DNA of 19,913 nt from UBA4292 sp964648695 (GCA_964648695.1 CAZYLH010000022.1:1-19913); one strand, 5' to 3'. Counted from the first letter of the stretch, positions 1 to 8,766 are shown. Numbers and translations: made by a program. Notes: generated by a model from the letters alone, not told the origin.

Positions 1-914
1 CAGAGTCGTTTCTTGGAGCAATCGGTATAGTTATAAATTTGGCTTTCCTTGTTATTGCGCTGATCTTTTTAGCCGGATGTAAAAAAATCCAGCTCGCAGC
101 GGAGAAAATGGCGCAGGGAGATCTAGAATATCAGCTTGATACAAAAAACCTTTACGGAGAGTTAAAGCGCTTCGGGGAGACTATGGGCCGCATCAGAAGC
201 AGTCTTGGAAAGGCTGTGCATGAGCAGATGAAAAATGAGAGGATGAAGACGGAGCTTATCACCAATGTTTCACATGATATCAAGACGCCTTTAACCTCCA
301 TCATTAACTACGTTGATCTGTTAAAGAAGGAGGAGCTTAAAAGCGAGACGGCAAGGCAGTATGTGGAGGTGATCGACCGCCAGTCTGCAAAAATGAAAAA
401 GCTGATTGTGGATTTGATCGAGGTCTCAAGGGCAAATACCGGAAATATTGATGTGAATCTGGCGCCTACAAATGTCAACGAGCTCCTTTTGCAGACCACA
501 GCAGAGTATGAAAAAAAGATGCAGGAAAAGAATCTGGAGATGAACCTAAACCTTTTGCCAGAGCCGGGGATGATACTTGCGGATGCAAGGCATATCTGGA
601 GGGTGATGGATAATATCCTAAGCAACGCCTGCAAGTATTCACTGGAAGGGACAAGAATCTACATCGATATTAACCGATATGAGGGGCAAATTAACATATC
701 AATAAAAAATATTTCAAGCAGCAGGTTAAATGTCTCTGCGGATGAGCTGATGGAGCGCTTTGTAAGAGGGGACAGCTCCAGAAATACGGAAGGCTCAGGA
801 CTTGGACTTTCAATCGCAAAAAGCCTTACAGAACTACAGGGCGGAAGGTATATGATGGAAATTGACGGAGACCTGTTTAAGACTGTTTTAAGCTTTTCTG
901 AGATTAGGCAATAA
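1..914 (+). CDS. Sensor histidine kinase, 3' part (5' end outside window)
   Basis: The frame is open from base 3 to the stop at 912-914, so the gene begins before the window. The TTG at 39 lies inside a hydrophobic stretch (IGIVINLAFLVIALIFLAG) that reads as the last transmembrane helix, so it is unlikely to be the start. Then come a HAMP-like linker (AEKMAQGDLEYQL), a HisKA dimerisation helix with the H-box NVSHDIKTPLTSI (phospho-accepting His codon at 273-275), and an HATPase domain with N-box NILSNACKYS and G2-box EGSGLGLSIAKSL. The usual G1 box (DxGxG) is not visible; KNISSSRLNVSADEL stands in its place. Inference: membrane kinase of a two-component system that autophosphorylates on His and passes phosphate to a response regulator, probably encoded upstream. 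Signal and regulon cannot be told from here. Confidence 0.93.
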   Translation, partial: ESFLGAIGIVINLAFLVIALIFLAGCKKIQLAAEKMAQGDLEYQLDTKNLYGELKRFGETMGRIRSSLGKAVHEQMKNERMKTELITNVSHDIKTPLTSIINYVDLLKKEELKSETARQYVEVIDRQSAKMKKLIVDLIEVSRANTGNIDVNLAPTNVNELLLQTTAEYEKKMQEKNLEMNLNLLPEPGMILADARHIWRVMDNILSNACKYSLEGTRIYIDINRYEGQINISIKNISSSRLNVSADELMERFVRGDSSRNTEGSGLGLSIAKSLTELQGGRYMMEIDGDLFKTVLSFSEIRQ

Positions 915-952
915 AGATTAGGAAAATTACACATTTTTTCAAAAAAACCCTC

Positions 953-981
953 TTTACGGAATTGAAATTTATTGATATAAT
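953..981 (+). promoter_or_regulatory. Sigma-A-type promoter of ppdK
   Basis: A TTTACG -35 box (953-958), a 17-base spacer and a perfect TATAAT -10 box (976-981) predict a transcript start near 988. The short leader holds a small hairpin (GCAGTC/GACTGC around a GGAAAG loop, just before 1016) followed by the AGGAGG ribosome binding site at 1021-1026. Confidence 0.75.
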
Positions 982-1033
982 CCCCTACATGTGGCAGTCG
1001 GAAAGGACTGCAAAAACAATAGGAGGTCATAAA

Positions 1034-3673
1034 ATGGCAAAGAAATGGGTTTATATGTTCAGTGAAGGTGACATGACCATGCGTAACCTTCTTGGAGGTA
1101 AGGGTGCAAACCTGGCTGAGATGACCAGCATCGGTCTTCCTGTTCCTCAGGGCTTTACCATTACCACTGAAGCATGTACACAGTATTATGAAGACGGACG
1201 TAAGATCAGTGACGAGATCATGGGTCAGGTTATGGAGTTTGTTGCAAAGATGGAGGAGATCAACGGCAAGAAGTTTGGTGATCTTAAAAACCCCCTTCTT
1301 GTTTCCGTTCGTTCCGGTGCTCGTGCTTCCATGCCCGGTATGATGGACACCATCTTAAATCTTGGCTTAAATGACGAGGTTGTCGCAGCGATGATCGCAG
1401 GCAATCCTGATCCGACTTTTGAGCGTTTTGTATATGACTCTTACAGAAGATTTATCCAGATGTTCTCCGACGTTGTTATGGAGGTGGGCAAGAAGTATTT
1501 CGAGCAGCTCATCGACAAGATGAAGGAGGAAAAGGGCGTTACCTTTGACGTAGAGCTGACCGCAGCGGATTTAAAGGAGCTGGCAGCTCAGTTTAAGGCT
1601 GAATATAAGAAGCAGCTTGGAAAGGATTTCCCTTCAGATCCGGTAGAGCAGTTAAAGCTGGCTATCGAGGCAGTGTTCCGTTCATGGGACAACCCTCGTG
1701 CAAATGTATATCGCCGTGACAACGACATCCCTTATTCTTGGGGTACCGCTGTAAACGTTATGCCCATGGTATTTGGTAACTTAAACGATGAGTCCGGTAC
1801 CGGTGTTGCATTTACCCGTGACCCCGCTACAGGCGAGAAGAAGCTCATGGGTGAGTTCTTAAAGAACGCACAGGGCGAGGACGTTGTTGCAGGTGTTCGT
1901 ACTCCCATGCCTATCGCTCAGATGGAGCAGGAGTTCCCCGAGGCATACGCTGAGTTTATAAAGGTTTGCGACCTCCTTGAGAATCACTATCATGATATGC
2001 AGGATATGGAGTTTACCGTTGAGAACCAGAAACTCTACATGCTGCAGTGTAGAAACGGTAAGAGAACAGCACAGGCTGCATTAAAGATCGCCTGCGACTT
2101 AGTAGACGAGGGACACAAGACTGAGCAGGAAGCTGTTGCGATGATCGATCCTCGTAACCTTGACACACTTCTTCACCCTCAGTTTGACGCTGCTGCTCTA
2201 AAGGCTGCTAAGCCCATCGGAAAGGGCCTTGGAGCTTCCCCCGGAGCTGCATGCGGTAGGGTTGTATTTACAGCGGACGATGCTGAGGCATGGAACGCAA
2301 GGGGCGAGAAGGTTGTTCTTGTTCGTTTAGAGACATCCCCTGAGGATATCACAGGTATGAAGGCTTCCCAGGGTATCCTTACTGTTCGCGGCGGTATGAC
2401 AAGCCACGCTGCCGTAGTTGCCCGTGGTATGGGTACATGCTGCGTATCCGGATGCGGCGACATTAATATGGACGAGGAGAACAAGAAGTTCACTCTGGCA
2501 GGACAGACCTTTGTAGAGGGAGATTATATCTCCATCGATGGAACAACTGGAAACATCTATGCTGGTCAGATCCCTACAGTTGACGCTACCATCGCAGGTG
2601 AGTTTGGCCGTGTAATGGCTTGGGCTGACAAGTACAGGAAGTTAAAGGTTCGTACAAACGCAGATACACCTGAGGATGCTAAGAAGGCTCGTGAGCTTGG
2701 CGCTGAGGGTATCGGTCTTTGCCGTACAGAGCATATGTTCTTTGAGGAAGACAGAATCGCAGCTTTCCGTGAGATGATCTGCTCAGATACAGTTGAGGAA
2801 AGAGAGGCTGCTCTTGAGAAGATCCTTCCTTATCAGCAGGGAGACTTTGAGAAGCTCTATGAGGCTCTTGAGGGTAACCCGGTTACCATTCGTTTCCTTG
2901 ATCCGCCTCTTCATGAGTTCGTTCCCACTGAGGAGGATGACATCAAGAAGCTGGCAAATGCTCAAGGCAAGAGTGTTGAGGAGATCAAGGCTATCATTGC
3001 AGGCCTTCATGAGTTTAACCCCATGATGGGACACAGAGGATGCCGTCTTGCTGTTACTTATCCTGAGATCGCAAAGATGCAGACAAAGGCTGTTATCCGC
3101 GCTGCTATCAATGTAAAGAAGGCACATCCTGACTGGGCAGTTAAGCCTGAGATCATGATCCCTCTTGTATGCGAGGTTGCAGAGCTTAAGTTCGTTAAGA
3201 ACATCGTGGTAGAGACCGCAGACGCGGAGATCGCTGCTGCAGGCGTAAAGCTTGAGTATGAGGTTGGTACCATGATCGAGATCCCGAGAGCAGCTCTTAC
3301 AGCTGATCAGATCGCTACAGAGGCAGACTTCTTCTGCTTTGGCACAAACGACCTGACCCAGATGGCATTTGGCTTCTCCCGTGATGACGCTGGTAAGTTC
3401 TTAAACGCTTACTATGACACCAAGATCTTTGAGAATGACCCGTTTGCAAAGCTGGATCAGACAGGTGTTGGCAAGCTGATGGAGATGGCAATAAAGCTTG
3501 GTAAGCCGGCTAATCCTAAGCTCCACGTTGGTATCTGCGGTGAGCACGGCGGAGATCCTTCCTCCGTTGAGTTCTGCCACAAGATCGGCTTAGACTATGT
3601 ATCCTGCTCTCCTTTCCGCGTTCCGATCGCAAGACTGGCTGCAGCACAAGCAGCTATCGCTGAGGGAAAGTAA
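1034..3673 (+). CDS. ppdK: Pyruvate, phosphate dikinase
   Basis: 879-residue enzyme, the usual family length, that interconverts pyruvate + ATP + Pi and PEP + AMP + PPi in the cytosol. The ATG at 1034 is chosen because AGGAGG lies 7 bases upstream; the frame stays open back to 962, but that stretch contains the promoter and leader. The N-terminal ATP-grasp domain begins MAKKWVYMFSEGD and holds GGKGANLAEM. The swivelling phosphohistidine domain has GGMTSHAAVVARGMG with the catalytic His at about residue 458. The C-terminal TIM barrel ends with HVGICGEHGGDP, containing the catalytic Cys near residue 835. Single-gene unit with its own promoter and a strong terminator. Heavy use of CGT, GTT and AAG codons, unlike the flanking genes, suggests high expression. 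In anaerobes the enzyme often replaces or complements pyruvate kinase in PPi-linked glycolysis; which direction it runs here is unknown. Confidence 0.98.
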   Translation: MAKKWVYMFSEGDMTMRNLLGGKGANLAEMTSIGLPVPQGFTITTEACTQYYEDGRKISDEIMGQVMEFVAKMEEINGKKFGDLKNPLLVSVRSGARASMPGMMDTILNLGLNDEVVAAMIAGNPDPTFERFVYDSYRRFIQMFSDVVMEVGKKYFEQLIDKMKEEKGVTFDVELTAADLKELAAQFKAEYKKQLGKDFPSDPVEQLKLAIEAVFRSWDNPRANVYRRDNDIPYSWGTAVNVMPMVFGNLNDESGTGVAFTRDPATGEKKLMGEFLKNAQGEDVVAGVRTPMPIAQMEQEFPEAYAEFIKVCDLLENHYHDMQDMEFTVENQKLYMLQCRNGKRTAQAALKIACDLVDEGHKTEQEAVAMIDPRNLDTLLHPQFDAAALKAAKPIGKGLGASPGAACGRVVFTADDAEAWNARGEKVVLVRLETSPEDITGMKASQGILTVRGGMTSHAAVVARGMGTCCVSGCGDINMDEENKKFTLAGQTFVEGDYISIDGTTGNIYAGQIPTVDATIAGEFGRVMAWADKYRKLKVRTNADTPEDAKKARELGAEGIGLCRTEHMFFEEDRIAAFREMICSDTVEEREAALEKILPYQQGDFEKLYEALEGNPVTIRFLDPPLHEFVPTEEDDIKKLANAQGKSVEEIKAIIAGLHEFNPMMGHRGCRLAVTYPEIAKMQTKAVIRAAINVKKAHPDWAVKPEIMIPLVCEVAELKFVKNIVVETADAEIAAAGVKLEYEVGTMIEIPRAALTADQIATEADFFCFGTNDLTQMAFGFSRDDAGKFLNAYYDTKIFENDPFAKLDQTGVGKLMEMAIKLGKPANPKLHVGICGEHGGDPSSVEFCHKIGLDYVSCSPFRVPIARLAAAQAAIAEGK

Positions 3674-3699
3674 GAAATACAACAGAATAATAAAAACAT

Positions 3700-3737
3700 C
3701 AGGGCTTATCCCATTATGGGATGGGCCCTGTTTTTTT
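3700..3737 (+). terminator. Rho-independent terminator of ppdK
   Basis: The inverted repeat CAGGGCTTATCCC / GGGATGGGCCCTG around a short ATTAT loop is followed directly by seven T (3731-3737). It lies 26 bases past the ppdK stop and before the yifB promoter. Confidence 0.9.
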
Positions 3738-3769
3738 AGGGTGAATTCTAAAAAAAATACAGTGCGCTC

Positions 3770-3798
3770 TTTACATAAATAAAGAATCGAGATATAAT
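3770..3798 (+). promoter_or_regulatory. Sigma-A-type promoter of yifB-dprA
   Basis: TTTACA (3770-3775), a 17-base spacer and TATAAT (3793-3798) predict a start near 3805 and a leader of about 60 bases. The leader ends in the ribosome binding site AAGGAGG (3857-3863) before the ATG at 3867. Confidence 0.8.
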
Positions 3799-3866
3799 GA
3801 CAATAATCTATAATTACTTAGGTAATCTGCATACACTTAGCGGATGCGTTTTAGAGAAGGAGGATT

Positions 3867-5402
3867 ATGTTAGGGACGGTTTACAGTGGGGTTATATACG
3901 GGATAGATGGAGTTGCCGTTAGAGTGGAGGTTGATATCAGTGATGGTCTTCCGCAGTTTGATATGGTGGGGTTTTTAGCGTCCGAGGTAAAGGAGGCCAG
4001 GGAGCGGGTGCGAACAGCCATAAAAAATACCGGTTTTATGCTGCAGCCAAGGCGCTATACCATAAATCTGTCTCCTGCGGATCTTAAAAAGGAGGGAAAC
4101 AGCTTTGATCTTCCCATCGCTGTGGCGGTGCTGGTGGCAACGGGGGTGCTCTCCCAGGAGATGACTAAGGGCTGCATGATGTTTGGCGAGCTGGGTCTTG
4201 ACGGGACGCTTAGGCCTGTAAACGGTACGCTCTCACTGGTGACAGAGGCAAAGAGAATAGGTCTAAAACGCTGTATTGTGCCTTTTGAAAATGAGCTTGA
4301 GGGCTCTGTTGTGGATGGTGTTGAGGTTTATGGGATGAAGAGTCTTAAGATGGTGGTGGATTTTTTGACAAAGCCCAACCTCTTTAGCCCGGGAGTAACA
4401 CGGGCGGATAAGCTCTTAGAGCGCTCTGAAATTTTTGAGGGGGAGGATTTTTCTGATATAAACGGTCAGGTGGCGGCAAAGCGCGCAACAGAGATTGCGG
4501 CGGCAGGCTTTCACAACATCCTATACATCGGGCCTCCGGGCTCTGGAAAGTCAATGCTTGCAAAGCGTCTCCCCTCCATCCTGCCAAGGCTGACCCTGCC
4601 TGAGGCGCTTGAGATTACAAAGATTTACAGTATCTGTGGGCTGTTGCCAAGGGATCAACCTCTGGTTTGCAAAAGACCGTTTAGAAATCCCCATCATACC
4701 ATTTCCATGCAGGCTCTAACTGGCGGCGGGCGAGTGCCAAGACCGGGAGAGATCTCTTTGGCAAACAGAGGTGTCCTGTTTTTGGACGAGCTGCCGGAGT
4801 TTAACAAGTCCACACTGGAGGTGATGAGACAGCCCCTAGAGGAAAAGCGGATTATCATATCCCGCGTTAAAGGAACATTTCAGTATCCGGCACACTTCCA
4901 GCTGGTTGCGGCGATGAATCCCTGCAGCTGCGGATATTATCCGGACAGAAAGAGGTGCCGCTGCTCTAAGACAGATGTAAGCCGCTACTTAGGACGTATC
5001 AGCCAGCCGCTTTTAGACAGGCTTGATATCTGCGTGGAAGTTCCTAGGATAAAGTATACGGATCTGACAGATGCCGGACATAACAATGAGCGCTCAGCGG
5101 ATATAAGGGTTAGGGTGGAAGAAGCGGTAGCACGTCAGCAGGTGCGCTATAAGGATGAGAAGATACTCTTTAACTCTCAGCTATCTCCCAGGATGATAGA
5201 GAGATATTGTGTGCTTGGCGTTAGGGAGCAGGAACTATTACACCAGGCGTTTAAGAATTTAAATTTAAGTGCCAGAGCCTATCACAGGATTATCAAGGTG
5301 GCAAGGACTATCGCGGATTTAGAGGGGAGTGAAAATATCAGGGAAGCTCATATATGCGAGGCGATAGGATACAGAAGCTTTGATAAGGAGGTGTGGGGGT
5401 GA
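3867..5402 (+). CDS. YifB/ComM family AAA+ ATPase (Mg-chelatase-like)
   Basis: 511 residues, the full length of the family. The N-terminal ~170 residues (MLGTVYSGVIYGIDGVAVRVE, INLSPADLKKEG) form the ChlI-like domain. The AAA+ core has Walker A GPPGSGKS (222-229), Walker B VLFLDELPEF (Asp near 307), sensor 1 AAMNPC (near 350) and a sensor-2/arginine region GRISQPLLDRLDI (377-389). A cysteine cluster CSCGYYPDRKRCRC (353-366) may bind metal. A C-terminal Mg_chelatase_C helical domain follows (SARAYHRIIKVARTIADLEG). Despite its Pfam name it is not a chelatase subunit; in naturally competent Gram-negatives ComM is a hexameric branch-migration helicase for integrating taken-up DNA. Adjacent dprA fits such a DNA-processing role. 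Whether this organism is transformable cannot be judged here. Confidence 0.95.
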   Translation: MLGTVYSGVIYGIDGVAVRVEVDISDGLPQFDMVGFLASEVKEARERVRTAIKNTGFMLQPRRYTINLSPADLKKEGNSFDLPIAVAVLVATGVLSQEMTKGCMMFGELGLDGTLRPVNGTLSLVTEAKRIGLKRCIVPFENELEGSVVDGVEVYGMKSLKMVVDFLTKPNLFSPGVTRADKLLERSEIFEGEDFSDINGQVAAKRATEIAAAGFHNILYIGPPGSGKSMLAKRLPSILPRLTLPEALEITKIYSICGLLPRDQPLVCKRPFRNPHHTISMQALTGGGRVPRPGEISLANRGVLFLDELPEFNKSTLEVMRQPLEEKRIIISRVKGTFQYPAHFQLVAAMNPCSCGYYPDRKRCRCSKTDVSRYLGRISQPLLDRLDICVEVPRIKYTDLTDAGHNNERSADIRVRVEEAVARQQVRYKDEKILFNSQLSPRMIERYCVLGVREQELLHQAFKNLNLSARAYHRIIKVARTIADLEGSENIREAHICEAIGYRSFDKEVWG

Positions 5403-6490
5403 TGTATGATCGAGAATGGCTCTGGTATCAGATGACGGCGGTCTGCGGCATCGGAGCGCGCACCATTAGAAAAATTATTGAGTACGCGGGAAGTCTTGAG
5501 GAGGCAGTGGGGCTTTCTACTAAGCAGTTAGAAGCCTCGCACATCTGCAGCGTAAAGATGTTAGAAGGCTGGGAAAAAGCAAGATTAAATAAACAGGAGC
5601 TTTACGAAGAGTTTGTCGGGCTTAGAGAGAGGGGGATTATCTATATATCTATTGAGCATGAGCTCTACCCATCACCTTTAAAAAACTTGCAGGATGCTCC
5701 GCTGGGGCTTTGGGTTAAGGGAGACTTACCAAAGCCACAAACTCCATCCGCCGCCATAATCGGCTCAAGGGGATGTACCCCGTATGGAAAAGAGATCGCA
5801 GCTGAGCTTGGAAAAAAGCTAAGTAGTATTGGAGTAAACGTGATAAGCGGTATGGCTGTGGGGATAGATTCTTCCGCACAGTGGGGAGCCGTAAATGCGG
5901 GCGGATATTCTCTTGGAATTTTAGGCGGAGGAGTGGATGTGTGCTATCCCAGGGAGAATATTGAGCTTTACGAGAGACTTTTAGCACAGGGGGGTATTAT
6001 GTCGGAGAGCCCGCCAAAAAATCCCCCGTTAGCACCGCTTTTTCGCCTTAGAAACCGACTTATAAGCGGAATGGCGGACTGCGTGATCGTGGTGGAGGCA
6101 AGGGAGAGGAGCGGCACGCAGATCACCGTAAACTGCGCTCTAGATCAGGGAAGAGAGATTTTTGCACTTCCCGGTCGTATAACGGATCCGCTTAGCCGTG
6201 GCTGTAACGTGATGATAAGTCAGGGGGCAAGGATTTTGTGGGATTTTTCAGAGCTGGCGGGTTTTTTTCACGCGGATACAGAAGAGTTAAAGCTTGAAAA
6301 AAAGTCGCTTAGTCTTACCGGTTTAGAGCTAAGCGTGTATAATTCCTTAGGAGATGAGCCAAAGCATTTTGAAGAAATTTTACATGAAACGGGGATTACT
6401 GTAGCGGAGCTTATGGAGACGCTTTTGCATTTGGAGATAAAGGGGGCGGTGCATCAGCAAATCAAGAATTACTATCGGAGAAGTCTGTGA
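5402..6490 (+). CDS. dprA: DNA-processing protein DprA (Smf)
   Basis: The ATG at 5402 shares its A with the yifB TGA stop (TGATG), giving translational coupling; AAGGAGG at 5385-5391 is the ribosome binding site. The in-frame GTG at 5399 is also well spaced and is the main alternative; the GTG at 5393 is too close. The 362-residue protein has an N-terminal helix-hairpin-helix/SAM-like region (TAVCGIGARTIRKII), a Rossmann-like DprA core (GSRGCTPYGKEIA, ISGMAVGIDSSAQ, LGGGVDVCYP, FRLRNRLISG, GSGLGL-free ERSGTQITVNCALDQGR, FALPGR) and a C-terminal winged-helix region ending NYYRRSL. DprA binds single-stranded DNA and loads RecA during transformation. Second gene of the yifB operon. Confidence 0.96.
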   Translation: MYDREWLWYQMTAVCGIGARTIRKIIEYAGSLEEAVGLSTKQLEASHICSVKMLEGWEKARLNKQELYEEFVGLRERGIIYISIEHELYPSPLKNLQDAPLGLWVKGDLPKPQTPSAAIIGSRGCTPYGKEIAAELGKKLSSIGVNVISGMAVGIDSSAQWGAVNAGGYSLGILGGGVDVCYPRENIELYERLLAQGGIMSESPPKNPPLAPLFRLRNRLISGMADCVIVVEARERSGTQITVNCALDQGREIFALPGRITDPLSRGCNVMISQGARILWDFSELAGFFHADTEELKLEKKSLSLTGLELSVYNSLGDEPKHFEEILHETGITVAELMETLLHLEIKGAVHQQIKNYYRRSL

Positions 6491-6514
6491 ATAGAATTTA
6501 ATTCATTTTTTGTC

Positions 6515-6543
6515 TTGCAAAATGAGAAAAATTATTGTATAGT
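6515..6543 (+). promoter_or_regulatory. Sigma-A-type promoter of topA
   Basis: TTGCAA (6515-6520), a 17-base spacer and TATAGT (6538-6543) lie in the 113-base gap between dprA and topA. No clear terminator separates the genes, so read-through from dprA is also possible. The leader ends in GGGAGG (6592-6597) ahead of the ATG. Confidence 0.65.
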
Positions 6544-6603
6544 TTCCACCATGCTGCAAAAAAATGACCGGATACTGTTAAAAACGGCCTTGGGAGGAAC
6601 TGT

Positions 6604-8598
6604 ATGGGTAAATATCTCATTATCGTAGAGTCTCCATCAAAGATTAATACGATCAAAAAATTCTTAGGAAAACAGTATACAGTGTTAGCATCAAATGGTC
6701 ATGTTAGAGACCTGCCAAAGAGCCAGTTAGGTATTGATGTAGAGAATGATTATGAGCCTAAATATATCACAATCCGCGGCAAGGGGGATGTGCTGGCTGC
6801 TCTTCGAAAAGAGGTAAAAAAAGCAGATAAGATTTACCTTGCAACGGACCCGGATCGTGAGGGAGAGGCGATATCCTGGCATTTGGCTGCGGCGCTAAAG
6901 TTAGATGAAAAGGATATTCATCGCATAAGCTTTAATGAAATAACAAAAAACGCTGTTAAGAACGCGCTTTCAAGTCCAAGAAAGATAAATATGAACCTTG
7001 TAAACTCCCAGCAGAGCAGGCGTATGCTTGACAGGATGGTGGGATACATGATAAGCCCACTTCTCTGGGCTAAGGTAAAGAGGGGTCTTAGCGCCGGTCG
7101 AGTGCAGTCCGCGGTTCTGCGTATGATCTGTGACCGCGAGGAGGAGATCGCGGCTTTTGAGCCGAGTGAATACTGGACGCTTGATGCAGAGCTTTTATGT
7201 GAGGGTGAAAAGAAGTCCTTTGAGGCAAAGCTTTACGGTATGGGAGAGGAAAAACTTAATATCAGCACTAAGGAGCAGATGGATAAAATCCTCTCTGACC
7301 TTGAGGGCAGTGTTTTTTATGTGGAGGATACACGCATAACCCATAAGACAAAAAAATCCCCGCTTCCATTTACCACAAGCACGATGCAGCAGGAGGCTAC
7401 AAGACAGCTTAATTTTACCACATCTAAGACCATGCGCATTGCTCAGCAGCTCTATGAGGGAATTGATATAAAGGGGCGGGGCGCTACAGGTATGATCTCA
7501 TATCTAAGAACAGACTCAACCCGTATATCGGATGAGGCAGCCACTGCCGCAAAGGAGTATATACAGGAAAACTACGGCGCAGAGTATATCAGGGAGCAGG
7601 CGCGAACTGATGTCAAGAGTAAGACAAATGTGCAGGATGCACATGAGGCTATTCGTCCAACGGACATCACACTTCATCCTGCGCTTGTAAAGGATTCTAT
7701 GACAAGGGATCAGTTCAGGCTTTACCAGCTGATCTGGAAACGCTTTGTCGCAAGCCAGATGGCGGATGCCAAGACCGCGTGTTATCAGGTAAAGCTTGCT
7801 GCAGGAAAATACCGCTTTGATGCGACATCCTCAAGCGTTACATTTTTGGGATTTATGAGCGTTTACGGTGCGGATAAGGATGAAAGGTCAGATAATAAAA
7901 CTGTGGGTAAGCTAACAAGGGAGAGCCGCTTAAAGCTAAAAGAGCTGCAGCCAAAACAGCATTTTACACAGCCTTCACCGCATTTTAATGAGGCTTCACT
8001 TGTAAAGGCTATGGAGGAGCTTGGTATAGGAAGGCCTTCCACCTACGCGCCCACTATCTCTACACTTTTAAACAGGAGATACATAATTAAGGAAGAAAAA
8101 AATCTCTATGTGACAGAGCTTGGAGAGGTGGTAAACCAGATCATGAAACAGTCCTTTCCAAGTATTGTTGAGGTGACCTTTACCGCAAATTTAGAGACGC
8201 TCCTTGACGCAGTGGAAGAGGGAGAGTGTGAGTGGAAGGAGGTCCTTAGAAATTTCTATCCGGACTTGAATGCGGCGGTGGTGGTTGCACAGGAGGAGCT
8301 TGAAAAGGTAGAGTTAAAGGATGAGGTTACGGATGTAATCTGCGAAAACTGCGGAAAAAATATGGTAATCAAGTATGGCCCGCACGGAAAGTTTTTGGCG
8401 TGTCCGGGATTCCCAGATTGCAAGAATACTAAGCAGTACCTTGAAAAAATTGGGGTATCATGCCCTATGTGCGGCAAGGACATCGTTATAAGAAAGACCA
8501 AGAAGGGCAGGAGATATTACGGCTGTATAGATAATCCTGAGTGTAGCTTTATGTCATGGCAAAAGCCAAAGAAAGATGAGGAAACTAAAAAATCCTGA
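6604..8598 (+). CDS. topA: DNA topoisomerase I (type IA)
   Basis: 664 residues, slightly short for a Firmicute TopA (about 690). The N-terminal Toprim fold starts YLIIVESPSK (acidic Glu9) and has the metal-binding TDPDREGE (81-88). The active-site Tyr is in GMISYLRTDSTR (Tyr300, codon 7501-7503), and LVKAMEELGIGRPSTYAP is the conserved C-terminal core motif. Two four-cysteine zinc ribbons close the protein: C580/C583/C600/C606 and C620/C623/C641/C647. It relaxes negatively supercoiled DNA by cutting one strand through a 5'-phosphotyrosine link. GGGAGG precedes the ATG by 6 bases. No strong terminator follows; only a weak GACAA/TTGTC repeat is visible. Confidence 0.98.
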   Translation: MGKYLIIVESPSKINTIKKFLGKQYTVLASNGHVRDLPKSQLGIDVENDYEPKYITIRGKGDVLAALRKEVKKADKIYLATDPDREGEAISWHLAAALKLDEKDIHRISFNEITKNAVKNALSSPRKINMNLVNSQQSRRMLDRMVGYMISPLLWAKVKRGLSAGRVQSAVLRMICDREEEIAAFEPSEYWTLDAELLCEGEKKSFEAKLYGMGEEKLNISTKEQMDKILSDLEGSVFYVEDTRITHKTKKSPLPFTTSTMQQEATRQLNFTTSKTMRIAQQLYEGIDIKGRGATGMISYLRTDSTRISDEAATAAKEYIQENYGAEYIREQARTDVKSKTNVQDAHEAIRPTDITLHPALVKDSMTRDQFRLYQLIWKRFVASQMADAKTACYQVKLAAGKYRFDATSSSVTFLGFMSVYGADKDERSDNKTVGKLTRESRLKLKELQPKQHFTQPSPHFNEASLVKAMEELGIGRPSTYAPTISTLLNRRYIIKEEKNLYVTELGEVVNQIMKQSFPSIVEVTFTANLETLLDAVEEGECEWKEVLRNFYPDLNAAVVVAQEELEKVELKDEVTDVICENCGKNMVIKYGPHGKFLACPGFPDCKNTKQYLEKIGVSCPMCGKDIVIRKTKKGRRYYGCIDNPECSFMSWQKPKKDEETKKS

Positions 8599-8673
8599 CA
8601 GATAAATGCGACTTATGTACACGACAAAAGCAAAAAAAGGTTGTCAGTATAGAAATGTCGGATAAATTTGCTG

Positions 8674-8688
8674 AATATTTTGAAAAAT
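8674..8688 (+). promoter_or_regulatory. CodY-box-like site upstream of codY
   Basis: AATATTTTGAAAAAT matches the CodY consensus AATTTTCWGAAAATT at 12 of 15 positions and ends two bases before the -35 box of codY. Inference: autoregulatory site. The region is AT-rich, so a chance match is possible. Confidence 0.4.
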
Positions 8689-8690
8689 AC

Positions 8691-8719
8691 TTGAAATGTC
8701 TCCTGCAATGTGCTACGAT
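8691..8719 (+). promoter_or_regulatory. Promoter of codY with extended -10
   Basis: TTGAAA (8691-8696), a 17-base spacer and TACGAT (8714-8719) preceded by TG at 8711-8712 (TGCTACGAT). The predicted start near 8726 gives a leader of about 40 bases ending in AGGAAGGA (8753-8760). codY can therefore be transcribed independently of topA. Confidence 0.65.
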
Positions 8720-8766
8720 TGCAGATAATGATGAGGATGCGTCGTTTCTAGAGGAAGGATTCAGGT

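Noticed and set aside
39..41. TTG as start of the histidine kinase
   Set aside because: The frame remains open to the window edge and the codon lies within a hydrophobic helix, so it is an internal Leu of a truncated gene.
962..1033. N-terminal extension of PpdK by 24 residues
   Set aside because: The stretch contains the TATAAT -10 box, the leader hairpin and the AGGAGG site; the encoded residues do not look like PPDK, whose conserved start is MAKKWVY.
8596..8648. Terminator after topA
   Set aside because: Only a weak GACAA/TTGTC repeat and a distant CTGACA/TGTCAG pair are visible, with no U-run, so it was not listed.
8730..8753. Tiny ORF (MMRMRRF) in the codY leader as a regulatory peptide
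   Set aside because: No ribosome binding site of its own, no codon pattern suggesting attenuation, and no terminator/antiterminator follows.
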